64,000 nucleotides of DNA from Scheffersomyces stipitis CBS 6054 (lineage: Eukaryota > Ascomycota > Pichiomycetes > Serinales > Debaryomycetaceae): contig NC_009068.1 in the NCBI RefSeq assembly GCF_000209165.1, forward strand, positions 3,224,001 through 3,288,000, in the 5' to 3' direction. The position numbers and the translations under genes were made by a program. The notes beneath the pieces were generated by a model. It saw only the letters and a list, made by a program, of their open reading frames with translations, had not been told where the DNA came from and made no database searches. Shown here piece after piece: positions 1-10,072 of this stretch (position 1 is its first letter; the number at the start of each line of letters is the position of its first letter).

Positions 1-321
1 ACTTTAACTAAAGCAAGACTTGAAGATATTCTTGCACTTGTTCAAGAAGCAGTAGATTCTGCCTTTGTAACCCACGAGTCGACTGTGGCCATAGATCCTT
101 CCAAATTGTCAACTTTATCAGCTTATTTAAATCTTTTGGTGATCATTAAGAAGGACCCAGTCGTGTTGCAAGACAAGAAGGCTCTCGACAAAGTAGTAGA
201 GAGCGCAGAAGAAAATATTGCTGCAGTCAAGGAAAAGCACAAGAAGTATCCCAATTCTAACAAGTTTGAGTTGAATGCAGCAGGAATTTTGGAGATAACC
301 ATCGACAGAATCAAATCGTGA
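1..321 (+). CDS. 3' end of an unidentified protein-coding gene (partial)
   Basis: The reading frame is open from the first base of the window to a TGA at 319-321, giving the last 106 residues of a protein whose start lies outside. The segment is mostly helical in character, rich in Lys, Glu and Leu, with no membrane segment or recognisable motif. It ends in an Ile-Arg-Ile-Lys-type tail (last residues DRIKS). I do not recognise the family. It converges on HPC2, with about 260 bp between the two stop codons. Confidence 0.7.
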   Translation, partial: TLTKARLEDILALVQEAVDSAFVTHESTVAIDPSKLSTLSAYLNLLVIIKKDPVVLQDKKALDKVVESAEENIAAVKEKHKKYPNSNKFELNAAGILEITIDRIKS

Positions 322-580
322 TAGTATGAGCTAAATCATCAAACAGGCATTACATCGAATTGCCTCTTCTTATTATTTAGTATCTTGTATCTAGTTACCT
401 CATGATGTCTGATGAACCATTGGCTCTTCTTGTGTTGTGCTAATCTACTTGGTTAATACTGTCGCTACTGTATTTCCATGAATTTTTTTTTTGTTACTAA
501 TAGTTCTTCTTGTTGATGTTCTTAATATTATTATTACCTTCCATGTCTAGTCTATGTACGAATATACGAAATGTTGGCTA

Positions 581-2200
581 CTATTTCTTTCCTTTTGCAG
601 AGCTCTTCTTTCCCGAGGAGCCAGTAGTCATGTTCCTGTCATCAACCAATGGGCCCCAGTAGACGAAATAGCCTTCTTTAGTTGTAGTGATTTCCTCTTC
701 CATCTGTAACTCTTCATCATCAATAAACGGGTCCTGGTAATCATACTTTCCAACTTTTCTGTTCATCCGTGTCTGATGCTGACGTACAAGTTGTTCCTCT
801 GTCAACTCTTCGCCTTCCTTCTTCTTTTTAGAAGGCGCTGGAGCCGGAGCCACGGAGCCTGATTTCTCATCATCCACTATCACTTCGTCATCGTCGTCAT
901 CATCGTCATCATCGTCATCTATCATATCTTCCATTATGTCAATGGCAGATTTGGCATTGGGATGAATGGCAGTCCAGCCATATTTTTCCTCAGCCAAACG
1001 TAACACATTCACCACGACTTCAGATTGTCCAGGCTTGGGATTCTTGGGATCTATAAGAGGTATACTCAAGGCTATTATGGGTGGGGGGAGAAGCTTCTCC
1101 TTCTCGTGCTCTTTCTCTCTCTCTTTTACGTCTTTATCAGATTTTGAATCCTTTTCTTTATCCTTTTCTTTCTTTGTCTCTTCTTCTTTGGACAACCCAA
1201 TCACAGATGGAGGTTCAAGAGTGATGTCTGAAACAGACAAGTTAGATCTCTCTGTGGTAATTCCAGGATGAATGGCTATTTTAACCGGTGCTACTGGAGT
1301 CAGAGTTGAAACTTCCGGAGTCTTTTTCTTGCCTCCTTTGCCCGACTTTTTCGATTCAGGTTTCTCTTTTCCATCTGGATCTGTTTTCTTCCTTTTGCTG
1401 GTGCTTTCATCATCTGTCTTCTTCTTTTTTGGAGCTGCCCGCTTCCGTTTCGGTGCGGGAGTCGGGGTAGATGTTGTCTCTTTAGTAGGCTCTTTTACGA
1501 GTGGCTGCTCTGGCTCATCGTCTATGTTTATAATAGAGTTTATCGACGTCTTACTTCTATTTTGTTGCACCGAAGCTGCTGCAGTGGGCATAGCCGTAGT
1601 CTGGGGCGAGTTTGCAAGCTGGAAACTCAACTGGAACTTCTTGATATGTTCCCCTACAAAACCACTATTATTACTGGCTTGGTTCCCATAGAGGACCGGA
1701 CTGGGCGACATTGAGTTCACTGGCTTGGGTACTATGAGAGGCAATTGTGGCGACCTTTTGGCTAAAATAGGCTTGTTAGCAGGTGGAATTTGCAGGCTAG
1801 TCACAGGAGTTGTGGAAGGAGGTAATACCGCAGTCCTCAAGGTGTCGGTAGCAGAAAGAATTCTCTGGTTCTGGGGACTTGCAACATTCTGACTGGCCAG
1901 CATATCTACAGCACCAACATCGTCATCATCATCTTCTATAACGATGGGTTCATTCAGGACATTGACACCGGTCTGGAAGCGCAGCATTGCATTCCGAACC
2001 AGACCAGTAGGAACGTTTTGCTGATTTTGTGCTGTGTCTTCTTCTCGTTCAGGAGATGCTGTCAGATCAAGAAGCGACATGATCGTCACGTTTCTGCTGG
2101 ACGGCCCCATTGATGAGCGTGGTATTCTTTGCCGTTTTCTGCTGTCAATTACAGTGAAATAGACTGTTCCACAAGTAAAGAGAACCGTACGAGAGCCCAT
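581..2200 (-). CDS. HPC2: HPC2, subunit of the HIR histone-chaperone/co-repressor complex
   Basis: The 539-aa protein is mostly disordered: Ser/Pro-rich at the N-terminus, a Lys-rich middle (about residues 250-300), a charged KEK-type stretch (about 330-370), and an 11-residue Asp run. The diagnostic part is near the C-terminus, a block of the form YDYQDPFIDDEELQMEE followed by EGYFVYWGPLV. This is the HPC2-related (HUN) domain shared by yeast Hpc2 and animal ubinuclein. The HIR complex deposits H3/H4 independently of replication and represses histone genes outside S phase; that role is inferred from the family. The ATG at 2198-2200 is the first in frame; ATGs at codons 31 and 41 are possible alternative starts. 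An inverted-repeat AATGTCG element lies 44 bp upstream of the ATG. Confidence 0.85.
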   Translation of the reverse strand: MGSRTVLFTCGTVYFTVIDSRKRQRIPRSSMGPSSRNVTIMSLLDLTASPEREEDTAQNQQNVPTGLVRNAMLRFQTGVNVLNEPIVIEDDDDDVGAVDMLASQNVASPQNQRILSATDTLRTAVLPPSTTPVTSLQIPPANKPILAKRSPQLPLIVPKPVNSMSPSPVLYGNQASNNSGFVGEHIKKFQLSFQLANSPQTTAMPTAAASVQQNRSKTSINSIINIDDEPEQPLVKEPTKETTSTPTPAPKRKRAAPKKKKTDDESTSKRKKTDPDGKEKPESKKSGKGGKKKTPEVSTLTPVAPVKIAIHPGITTERSNLSVSDITLEPPSVIGLSKEEETKKEKDKEKDSKSDKDVKEREKEHEKEKLLPPPIIALSIPLIDPKNPKPGQSEVVVNVLRLAEEKYGWTAIHPNAKSAIDIMEDMIDDDDDDDDDDDEVIVDDEKSGSVAPAPAPSKKKKEGEELTEEQLVRQHQTRMNRKVGKYDYQDPFIDDEELQMEEEITTTKEGYFVYWGPLVDDRNMTTGSSGKKSSAKGKK

Positions 2201-2693
2201 AAATTAAATTCTAGACTTAGATCAGATATCCACCTGTGACATCAATGTCGCACGACATTTACCTGTACCCAAGATTACATATCCTGCGCGTAATTATTGA
2301 CCCGCATTTCGGCTGCAATTTATGATCAGTATAAATATGGGCTACGGGCAGTTAAGCTTTTTCAATTTTTGTTGTCTTACTCTTTTCATTTTTTCATTTT
2401 CGTGGACGAGGATTTCTTGCTTGGTCCAAAAGAATGGCAGACAGATGATGAACCCATAATGAAGTCAGCCGGGCTTAACAACGTATCCAATTAAGGAAAG
2501 TCGATCATGAAAGTCATATATATTGTATCCTATTTACCACGAAAACAGCACCAAAGCACATACCCAAGTAAATTATTAACCAGATTTGTCTGATTTCTGA
2601 GAAGAAGTCTCGGGAGATGTAAAAAGATGTAGTAGTAGATTAAGCTATATTCTGAAACGATGCAGCAGCAGAAGGGAGAACAAGTCGTCTCGA
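2201..2693. other. Intergenic: HPC2 promoter and PKP2-like 3' region
   Basis: No credible gene. The HPC2-proximal side carries the perfect inverted repeat at 2244-2259 and an AT-rich stretch containing a TATA-like run near 2330. Confidence 0.6.
2244..2259. promoter_or_regulatory. Perfect inverted repeat AATGTCG-CA-CGACATT upstream of HPC2
   Basis: Two 7-bp arms separated by CA, centred about 51 bp upstream of the HPC2 ATG. The same AATGTCGC core recurs upstream of several other genes in this window, which suggests a transcription-factor site. The factor is unknown to me. Confidence 0.45.
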
Positions 2694-4166
2694 TCATGCT
2701 CTGTCCAATTGCATCACATTGGAATGGTACCCCAACTTCTTCAACGTCAAGCTGGTATCACTACCATATCCTTCCAACGAGTTCATGGTCAATTCTCCAT
2801 TCCAGTAATCAGCATATACTTTACACATAGGCAAGCCCAACCCGAGCTTATTCTCATAGGGCCGGTCGATCAACCTATCCAAAGTGGACTTCTTCTTCTT
2901 TGTAGAGGCATCAACATCATCCAAGGATGTTGAAGACAAGAGTTTCTGCGAATTTGCGTTTGAGACTATCGACGACCCGGCAGGAGTCACCTTTAAGTTT
3001 GAGTACAATTGCAAGCCAGGAATCCGATGGAAGTTGGCAAGACTGTTTCTGGCCAAGTCAGGAGCTTTGCAGAATGACCAGACACTCTTTAACTGATCGT
3101 GGCTGATACCTCCACCCTGGTCAGAAATCCTGAATATGACTTCTTTCTTCAAGTTGATGATTGTAATTCTGATTGAAGGCAACTTTTTCGATGTCATTTT
3201 AGCATGTGTCTTTATCGTAGCCTCATAAGAGTTTCTCAATATTTCAGAAAGTAAATAATGCAAATGAGGAACCATAAATGGAAAGCTGGTGGACAAATCT
3301 CCTTCAATTTCTAAATCAGGCATGTTGTCGATGTTGGGAAAAATGGATACCATCGACTTCTTGATCATATCTGCCACTATTTTGAAATGGTCAATTGCCT
3401 TACAGTCGTGAAAGATCTCACCAAGATAATGAGGAGGTTTCACAGCATATGGATTCGAACGGTAATTCTCTGAAAGGGATAAGTGTTCTTCGACAATGAC
3501 CCTTCTACTAATTCTGGATCTCAACATCGAACTCATGAAATTGTCCAACTCCTCACGGCCCAAGTTGTTCAAGATGGACACTTCCAACGCTCCCATCATA
3601 AGATGAGATAAGTTGAATACATGATCGTCCAACAAAGACAGTAACGTTTCACAAAACTTGTCATTCTGGTCCAAGGTATTAATCTGGGGTATCTTTCTGA
3701 AGGCATTGAACAGATGATAGTACGATTCGTAGATTTGAGCCAAATGGAAATTATTGACCACCCCAAACGGCAATGTTTGCAAGTCTCTTATACGAATAGC
3801 TAATCTGATGGGCAATTCTATTCTGACGAAGTTGGCACTGTTCAAGATCTTCTGTTTGGTGAGTTTGTTTCCATAACCTGCCAATTGACGAAGCGAAACA
3901 GGATGTGGATCCCGCTTCAGATACTCCATCAACACCTCATTCTGGTAAAAATGTTGCTGATTCAAAATGTTTGAGTACGTGGGAAATGGACCCAAGTTCT
4001 TGAGGTGTTTAGCGATTTCCTGTTTGCTTATCGTGGAGAGAAAGTCATCATTAATGTAAGAATGGGCTGTAATGGGCGAATGCTCCAGAGAATATCCTCG
4101 GACCAAGACTGAGATTGATCCACAGGAGCGCGAGCAATGTTTCTGAATTCGAGCTGTTTGAAGCAT
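2694..4166 (-). CDS. PKP2: Mitochondrial pyruvate dehydrogenase kinase (PKP2-like)
   Basis: The 490-aa protein belongs to the mitochondrial PDK/BCKDK family, which phosphorylates the E1 alpha subunit of pyruvate dehydrogenase and turns the complex off. The C-terminal half has a GHKL ATPase fold: an N-box (SEILRNSYEAT), a G1 box (DQGGGIS) and a G2 box (LGLGLPMCKVYADYW). The N-terminal helical domain includes a conserved Arg/Leu-rich segment. The first 25 residues are basic and Ser-rich without acidic residues, consistent with a matrix-targeting signal. The length matches S. cerevisiae Pkp2 (about 491 aa) better than Pkp1 (about 394 aa), which is why I chose PKP2. It is divergent from the next gene across 579 bp. 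Confidence 0.82.
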   Translation of the reverse strand: MLQTARIQKHCSRSCGSISVLVRGYSLEHSPITAHSYINDDFLSTISKQEIAKHLKNLGPFPTYSNILNQQHFYQNEVLMEYLKRDPHPVSLRQLAGYGNKLTKQKILNSANFVRIELPIRLAIRIRDLQTLPFGVVNNFHLAQIYESYYHLFNAFRKIPQINTLDQNDKFCETLLSLLDDHVFNLSHLMMGALEVSILNNLGREELDNFMSSMLRSRISRRVIVEEHLSLSENYRSNPYAVKPPHYLGEIFHDCKAIDHFKIVADMIKKSMVSIFPNIDNMPDLEIEGDLSTSFPFMVPHLHYLLSEILRNSYEATIKTHAKMTSKKLPSIRITIINLKKEVIFRISDQGGGISHDQLKSVWSFCKAPDLARNSLANFHRIPGLQLYSNLKVTPAGSSIVSNANSQKLLSSTSLDDVDASTKKKKSTLDRLIDRPYENKLGLGLPMCKVYADYWNGELTMNSLEGYGSDTSLTLKKLGYHSNVMQLDRA

Positions 4167-4745
4167 CGCTCTACTAAGATAGAAGAGAGAAACAACTGTG
4201 ATATTTGCACTGCAAGATGATTATATGCTGAAGAATTAAGAGTCGTACGTACGGAGCCTGCATGGTGCAGATAAATGAATTTTCATACGCAGCTGTTTTG
4301 TGTATGGAAAATGGGGTTAGATGAGTCATTTTTAAGACAGAAAATGTCAACAAAACGGAAATATTGTAATATAATTGTCATATGAAATGCTCAATTGAAT
4401 AATTCTTATCTGAATTTCTTAATTGCAACAATTTTGCAAGAGCTGTAGTTCCACACTCATTTCAAATCTTAAATCAACTCAAGAAATGCGCTCTGCATAC
4501 TCCTAATCGAAGCTTGCACAAATGGCACCTTCCGCAGGACCGTGCAGCAAATAGAAGTTTAAAAAGTCGACTTATATCACGTGACATAATATATAACCTG
4601 AAGATTAGCCAGCCATGTTTCAATTCTTTTAGAAGATGAAGATGATCTCGATTTGATCTGACTTTTGTGTACTTGACAATGAGTTAAGAATCATATAATT
4701 TGTGTACTTGTCTTTTCTTCATTGAACGGTTTGCAAACAACTAAG
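4167..4745. promoter_or_regulatory. Divergent promoter with a TCACGTGA (Cbf1-type) site
   Basis: Shared upstream region of the PDH kinase gene (leftward) and the coiled-coil membrane gene (rightward). A palindromic TCACGTGA at 4577-4584 lies 162 bp before the rightward ATG and fits the RTCACRTG consensus bound by Cbf1 in yeasts. No gene seen. Confidence 0.5.
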
Positions 4746-6689
4746 ATGAATGTGACTAGTAACGCCTACTACTCTCCACAATACCTAGATAAGCAGAAGC
4801 GATCCACTCGAAGTCAATACAGTGGGTATTTTCGGGGCTCGCGGGACAATTCGTACAATGACTTTATTAATCAAGCCCAAATTGATGATTGGAATGACAG
4901 GGTTTCACTGGACAGAATTTCTGGCTACAAACCAGTTTCTGAAGGCAGCTCTAGCAGAAACAGAAATCGTCAAGCAACAGCAATAGATTCCATTAGAGAA
5001 CCCGAAGGCTCTGTCAAAAGTTCCACTCGAGTTTCCAAAGCTCCTGTGCTCAATAGAGCCAATTCTACTCCTCTTTCTGTAGTGCAATCTACAATTGCGG
5101 CAGACGATTCCATAGAATCTGATCTTGAAGATGAAGAAAGCTATGATCCAGACGCATTGGTACATGAAATCACACCGGCTCAGCTCATCATACAACAACT
5201 GAATACAGTAACTCCTCACAGAGTTGAGAGAAGAGGTGCTTACAAACCTCGAGAACAAACCCCTGAGATTAAAGGCTATGATGGGTACTACATAAACCAG
5301 AAGAAAAGATATGAAGAGTCTCCCTATAAGCCCAAATTGTACACACACAAGACATTTCGTGATGTGTTTAACGATAAGGAGGAAAGTACAGATAAGTACA
5401 ACCCTATGGAATTTGTATTTCCAGAAGGAGAGAAGAAGAGCAAATTTGCCAAGAACGTACAATTTGTTCTAGGAAAGGACAACTATGACGAATATAATTA
5501 TTACGACCACAACAAGGGAGAAAAGAAGAAAAAGAGGAAGAAGAAAATCAATGAACCGACTGAAGTTTTTGTTAAAGAACTTAGCGATGACGACGAAGAA
5601 GATTATACTGAAAATGGCCCTAAAATATATTTAACTGAGGAAGAACAGCAGAAAGCTAAAAAGAACAGGAAATTCACTAAGGTGTTCAAGTCTAAAATGA
5701 AGAGAGCTAGAAAGGAATTGGGCAAAGATTTTGTGAACAATGCGATAAAGCAGCAGGAACTTGAGCTGAGACGAAAGGAAGAGAAACTGGAAAAGAAAAG
5801 AGCTGAAGAAGAAGACAAACAAATAGCTTTGAAGGAAGAGGCCGAGAGAATACGTGCATTAGAAGAAGAGCAAAGGAGAATAGGTCAAAATCCAGAGTTT
5901 CATCCAATTTGGAATTATATATTGTCGTGGTTGGTATACGATGCTTCAATATCCAAGACACCAGCTGTTGATTCTCATATTGAAGAACTCGACTCTTATG
6001 AAATCCACGAAAAGGCTGACGAAGAACCTGTGGAGAACAAAGAACAGCAGGAAACATCTAAGTCCAAGAAGTTAATTATTTCCTCTAAGAATTTTAAGAA
6101 CATAAAGAAGAACTACCTCAACTTGGTGCACAAATGGAACGAACCTGTCTCACATGTTTTTAACGAGCCTCCTCCTCCATACCCAACGTCTCGATCCATA
6201 AAAGCAAAAACGCTAAGGTCCTTCGAATCTTCAGCTTTTGATGAAGGTGATGGTGACTCAAAAGAGTTCGTTATTGAATACGACGACGATGGAACTGAAA
6301 TCACACAAGAGTTATACTACAATCCTGTAACCAAACAGCTCGAAGCCACACCACCAACGTCATATTCGTCATTGGACCCTTCAGCCAAATCTGTAAGCTC
6401 CTCTATGATGGGCTATGGCATTGATACTACAGGAAGCGCTGTAGCCATTATCTCCAACATCAATGCTTTGATCAAGAGCATCAAGATAATGAAAATCCTT
6501 TTCGCACCCATCGATGTAGTCTCAGAATATTTCCCCAATCTCCAGACGATTGTCATCTTGGTGGAGTTGGTGATTTTTGTGTGGATCTTGTACGAAGTCA
6601 GCCTCTTAATCGATGCCTTATGTATGATGGTCAAGGCTGTATGTGCGCCCATGATAGCTATGGGAAGGTTTATGAACAGAATAATGTAA
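4746..6689 (+). CDS. Uncharacterised coiled-coil protein with hydrophobic C-terminus
   Basis: The first ATG in frame is at 4746, giving 647 aa. The N-terminal 250 residues are polar and Ser/Tyr/Arg-rich. A strongly basic patch (KKKKRKKK, about residue 260) is followed by an acidic patch. Residues of about 300-385 form a long, highly charged K/E/R-rich helix likely to be a coiled coil. The last ~75 residues contain one or two hydrophobic segments, so the protein is probably held in a membrane by its C-terminus, with the basic N-terminal part in cytosol or nucleoplasm. No catalytic motif is seen. I cannot name a family; a nuclear-envelope, spindle-pole or ER-tethering role is possible but only a guess. 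It converges with the AT-hook gene, 191 bp between stops. Confidence 0.75.
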   Translation: MNVTSNAYYSPQYLDKQKRSTRSQYSGYFRGSRDNSYNDFINQAQIDDWNDRVSLDRISGYKPVSEGSSSRNRNRQATAIDSIREPEGSVKSSTRVSKAPVLNRANSTPLSVVQSTIAADDSIESDLEDEESYDPDALVHEITPAQLIIQQLNTVTPHRVERRGAYKPREQTPEIKGYDGYYINQKKRYEESPYKPKLYTHKTFRDVFNDKEESTDKYNPMEFVFPEGEKKSKFAKNVQFVLGKDNYDEYNYYDHNKGEKKKKRKKKINEPTEVFVKELSDDDEEDYTENGPKIYLTEEEQQKAKKNRKFTKVFKSKMKRARKELGKDFVNNAIKQQELELRRKEEKLEKKRAEEEDKQIALKEEAERIRALEEEQRRIGQNPEFHPIWNYILSWLVYDASISKTPAVDSHIEELDSYEIHEKADEEPVENKEQQETSKSKKLIISSKNFKNIKKNYLNLVHKWNEPVSHVFNEPPPPYPTSRSIKAKTLRSFESSAFDEGDGDSKEFVIEYDDDGTEITQELYYNPVTKQLEATPPTSYSSLDPSAKSVSSSMMGYGIDTTGSAVAIISNINALIKSIKIMKILFAPIDVVSEYFPNLQTIVILVELVIFVWILYEVSLLIDALCMMVKAVCAPMIAMGRFMNRIM

Positions 6690-6880
6690 ATATTTTAGAA
6701 TAGGGATGAACAGAGGAGGAAAAAATAAGACAATGAAGGATGGATATAGCAGAGTATTTACTTGGTATTTCTTCTTTCTAATGGTACACTAATATATTTG
6801 GTTAATATAATACAATTAATAGAAACATAATTAATATAAGCCTAGCACAGTTGACTATTGGCTGATCTCACTGATTTTAT

Positions 6881-8404
6881 CTACAGCTGCGAAGACTTCT
6901 TTTGCACACGGTGTTTGAGGTTCCCGTTGACACGAATACCCTTTATGGTGATACCCGTCTGTTCCACAGGAAACTTTCTGGGTCGACCTCTCTTATCCTT
7001 TCTTTGGAGCAATTGCTTTACAGCATCGTCTTCCAAATTACGCAAGTATGTAGGCTGTTGGTACAACTTATTTAAGCCAGCTGCAAGGGCTTCGTCTTCT
7101 TCGGTAGGGTGTTGCCCTTTCTTGTACTTGCCATTGAGCAAGGCCACAGTGGAGTTCGACTCTTTAAGAACCTTGTTAAGCTGCTTGAAGTTGGGATGCG
7201 AGGAGTTGATATACTCATTCGTCGAAGGGTCAAGAATAAGCTTCTTGGGGCGACCTCTTTTCTTTTTTTGGTCCGTAAGAGGAGGAGGAGTTTGTACTCT
7301 AGTCTGAGCCAGAATCTGTGCTTGGGCCTGTGCCTGTGCTTGAGCCTGTGCCTGTGCTTGGGCCCTGGCTTGTGCATGAGCTTGTGCTTGAACTTGTGCT
7401 TGTGCATGGGCTCTGGCATGTGCTTGTACTTCCAATTGAAGCTGCATTTGCTCTTCCTGCCTTCTTCTCTCTTCTTGCTGCAACTGCTGCAACTGCTCCT
7501 GTTGTTGTTTTTTGGTTAGCTTTTTCAGCTTGGGCTTGGCCTGCTTCTTCGGCTGTTCCAATTCTTGCATGTTGAGCTGGGGCGAATGCTGTGATTGTTG
7601 CTGTTGCTGTTGCTGCTGTTGTTGTGCCTGAACTTGCGCTTGGAGTTGAGCTCTGCGCTGTGCCTGTTGTTCAGCTAATTGTTGCTGTTGTTGTTGCTGC
7701 TGTTGGTATTGCTGAAGCTGTTGGTATTGTTGTTGCTGCAATTGTTGCTGCTGAAGCTGGTAGTGAAACTGTGCCTGATCTATCAGTTGTTCATATTTAG
7801 GAGATTGCATCTGCGCTTGGTAAATCTGCAGATGCTGGCTTTGAGGCGAATGCTGCTGGTACTGGTTGGCAACGATTTGTGAGTGGTGCATCTGCTGTTG
7901 TTGTTGCTGTTGTTGTTGTTGCTGTTGTAATTGTTGTTGTTGCTGCTGTAATTGTTGTTGCTGTAGTTGAATCTGTTGGTACTGGGGCTGTTGATACTGT
8001 TGTTGAGCTTGTTGCTGTTGTGCTTGTTGTTGCTGCGAAAGTTGGTGTATAGGTGGAGGAGCTGTGGCACTAACATTATGCGGATAATTCAACAGCGCAG
8101 CGGAACTGACTCCAGAGTGAGATATCATCCCACGATGATGGTTGTGGTGAGTTTGAGCAGCGGCAGCAGCAGCAGCAGCAACTGAACCAGAAACTCCACC
8201 TACCGGAGGAACTGGGCTCTGAGAGGATCTTGCAAAAAAAGAAGCAGACGATTGCTGAAGATGTTGCGGAGGTGGAATCGATTTGTTTCTCTCTGTATTA
8301 ACACCTATCATTGTATTGGATACGGGATTCTGATTGTTTCCGGAGCCGTTCTGGCCGGATGTCGACGACGCATAAGTCGAATAGGGATGGTAGCTATTGT
8401 ACAT
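6881..8404 (-). CDS. Glutamine-rich protein with two AT-hooks
   Basis: The 507-aa product has an N-terminal Ser/Pro/Ala region including an Ala run, then a very long glutamine-rich segment (about residues 120-330) made of CAG/CAA runs broken by Leu, Tyr and His. An (Ala-Gln)n repeat follows, then a compact basic C-terminal domain. That domain carries two AT-hook cores, KKRGRPKK and KRGRPRKF, bracketing about 100 conserved-looking residues. AT-hooks bind the minor groove of AT-rich DNA, so this is likely a chromatin or transcription protein with a Q-rich activation region. I do not recognise an orthologue. The trinucleotide tracts make its length likely to vary between strains. The start is the ATG at 8402-8404. 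Confidence 0.75.
   Translation of the reverse strand: MYNSYHPYSTYASSTSGQNGSGNNQNPVSNTMIGVNTERNKSIPPPQHLQQSSASFFARSSQSPVPPVGGVSGSVAAAAAAAAQTHHNHHRGMISHSGVSSAALLNYPHNVSATAPPPIHQLSQQQQAQQQQAQQQYQQPQYQQIQLQQQQLQQQQQQLQQQQQQQQQQQQMHHSQIVANQYQQHSPQSQHLQIYQAQMQSPKYEQLIDQAQFHYQLQQQQLQQQQYQQLQQYQQQQQQQQQLAEQQAQRRAQLQAQVQAQQQQQQQQQQSQHSPQLNMQELEQPKKQAKPKLKKLTKKQQQEQLQQLQQEERRRQEEQMQLQLEVQAHARAHAQAQVQAQAHAQARAQAQAQAQAQAQAQAQILAQTRVQTPPPLTDQKKKRGRPKKLILDPSTNEYINSSHPNFKQLNKVLKESNSTVALLNGKYKKGQHPTEEDEALAAGLNKLYQQPTYLRNLEDDAVKQLLQRKDKRGRPRKFPVEQTGITIKGIRVNGNLKHRVQKKSSQL
7320..7430 (-). repeat. (Ala-Gln/Ala-His/Ala-Arg)n hexanucleotide-type coding repeat
   Basis: Degenerate GCxCAx repeat within the AT-hook gene, encoding a long alternation of Ala with Gln, His, Arg or Val. 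It is distinct from the neighbouring poly-Gln tracts. Confidence 0.7.
7590..8040 (-). repeat. Poly-glutamine coding trinucleotide tracts
   Basis: Clusters of CAA/CAG codons (TTG/CTG as read on the + strand), the longest pure run being about 12 Gln near 7897-7930. Interruptions by other codons should limit slippage, but length polymorphism is expected. Confidence 0.8.
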
Positions 8405-9643
8405 TTCGAAAATCGCAAGCGGCCTCTAAAATTCGAGAACTATATGATTTTGTGAATATATGTGATTTCGTGAATTCAGTCGAAATTAATACCGAGGTTT
8501 CTACAGTTCGGTCGATTCGCACAATAAAATATAGCGATTTGTTGATACTATTCACTGATTGCTATTCTTAGTGGTCTGATCGGTGTACGTTATCCGGGTC
8601 TCGCTTGGGGAAGCAGCGGTTGGCCAAAGAAAGATCTAATCGATTATCAACAATTATAATAGATTTTCAAAATATATAAAATAAAAAACACTGGAATCGT
8701 AGGTGGCGGGGAATAAATGTGTGGCTACAAGCGGGCTGACGCAGTGAAACTTCCACGAAAACGCAGGGATTAAGACGAGTCTTCAGTGCTGTAACTTGCT
8801 AAACTTGCCGCTACCGTTGGAACAGAATTTTGCTAGCGGTAAAGAGGAAAGTTGATGATGTATTTGCAATCACAGAAAGAAGCAATGTTTTTTTTATTAA
8901 TTTTTTTGTCCAGGGAGGAAGAGTAAAAAAAAAAATGATGATATTACGTATGCAGGAGAATAAGACGTCCACCTACATTAAGCGTACATTAATTTTTTTG
9001 CTTTCTGACGGCTATGAAAGCAAGTCAGAGTAGGCCGCTAGGCGACTCATCTAGGTGGCCATTGATAGGGTGAAAGGTTCCGCTTGAAATTGTAGATGTT
9101 TGACTCGTAACGTGTTGTTTATGTATGTACCATAATTTTCCGGTGAATTTTGTTGCATTTCATTATTTTATATTCTCGGAATATTGCACAATGCCAAACT
9201 ATAATTGTCCCCAGTCATTAGCTTCCCTCAAAGCTTCCTCATGATAGTTCTCTACATCAAAGTGTTATTCTCAAAACTTAATTTGCACCATTTCCAGAAC
9301 GATCTTTGTAACTAACTTAGAGGGGCGTCGCATAGACAGTTGTACGCATTTGTCTCGTCTAAAATTTGGACCAATGCTGTGTCAGAGATTACATTCCCAA
9401 AGATCGGGAATTGCTTGAGTCAGGACCAAGTCGTCGTCTCCTAGCTTTGACGGTAAAAATGCAGGGATGCAACAGTTAGGTCTGAAAATTGTTGTCAATT
9501 CTCCGGTAATCCCATGTACTATAAGGTACGATTATCTAGTTTTTGATGAAGTAGACCGCTTGTCCGTTCCTGAGTTTCAACATTATGTGTCTAAAATTCC
9601 GCTGATTATTTGTATTTTCCATTATTGGGGTAATAGAAAATAG
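8405..9643. other. Long upstream region of the AT-hook gene, no gene seen
   Basis: AT-rich with several A/T runs (8690, 8890-8940, 8990). No open frame with coding character and no recognisable RNA gene. It presumably holds the AT-hook gene's promoter. Confidence 0.5.
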
Positions 9644-9904
9644 TGTTGGTAATGCTCACCAGAGCCCAATTTCTGCCCTGTTTTACTGGATTTCTGCTTT
9701 TCACTAAACACTACTGTACTAGTCTTGTACCATCTCCCCCTCAAGTCTTTGTTACAGCTGTGAACGTACACTTGGCTATTTGACTTGATTGTCTTCATCA
9801 GCACGCCAGTTGATTTTAAGAGGGTATTTTACTTTTGGGTATCATTATCTTCTTAACTGATCCAGACATCTGCCTCAAGGGAACAAATCGTTATTGTTCA
9901 AACA
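9644..9904 (+). mobile_element. Putative retrotransposon LTR (remnant)
   Basis: A 261-bp segment begins TGTTGG and ends TTCAAACA, so its ends form the inverted TGTT...AACA usual for LTRs. Four bases after its end comes a 21-nt segment with the exact architecture of a tRNA primer-binding site (separate entry). I saw no second LTR and no reverse transcriptase, so if real it is a truncated or decayed element. Target-site duplication cannot be tested because the right end is missing. Confidence 0.42.
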
Positions 9905-9908
9905 CTAG

Positions 9909-9929
9909 TGGTAGCAACCCGGCGTTCGA
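9909..9929 (+). mobile_element. Putative tRNA primer-binding site of an LTR element
   Basis: It reads TGG (complement of CCA), then 7 nt for the acceptor strand, 5 nt for the T-stem strand, 2 nt, then TCGA exactly where the complement of the universal tRNA T-loop bases 55-58 should fall. The TGG is not encoded in eukaryotic tRNA genes, so this favours a primer-binding site over a tRNA gene fragment. The tRNA species is not identified. Confidence 0.45.
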
Positions 9930-10072
9930 CCCCTGACACCAATGCCTTGTTTTCTGTAGATACCTGCAATTGTGAACCTCTCTCCACAATGATAGGTAGG
10001 AACAGAATGTGTCGCATGAAAAATTAAATTCTATTGTATACAATTTTTTTTTGAATTGTTACCAAGTATGAT

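Noticed and set aside
9905..9950. Possible tRNA gene (GTTCGACCCC resembling a B box, TGGTAGCAAC resembling a D-loop)
   Set aside because: No T-stem pairing (CGGCG versus CCTGA) and no acceptor pairing. The TGG plus tRNA-complementary register fits a primer-binding site better.
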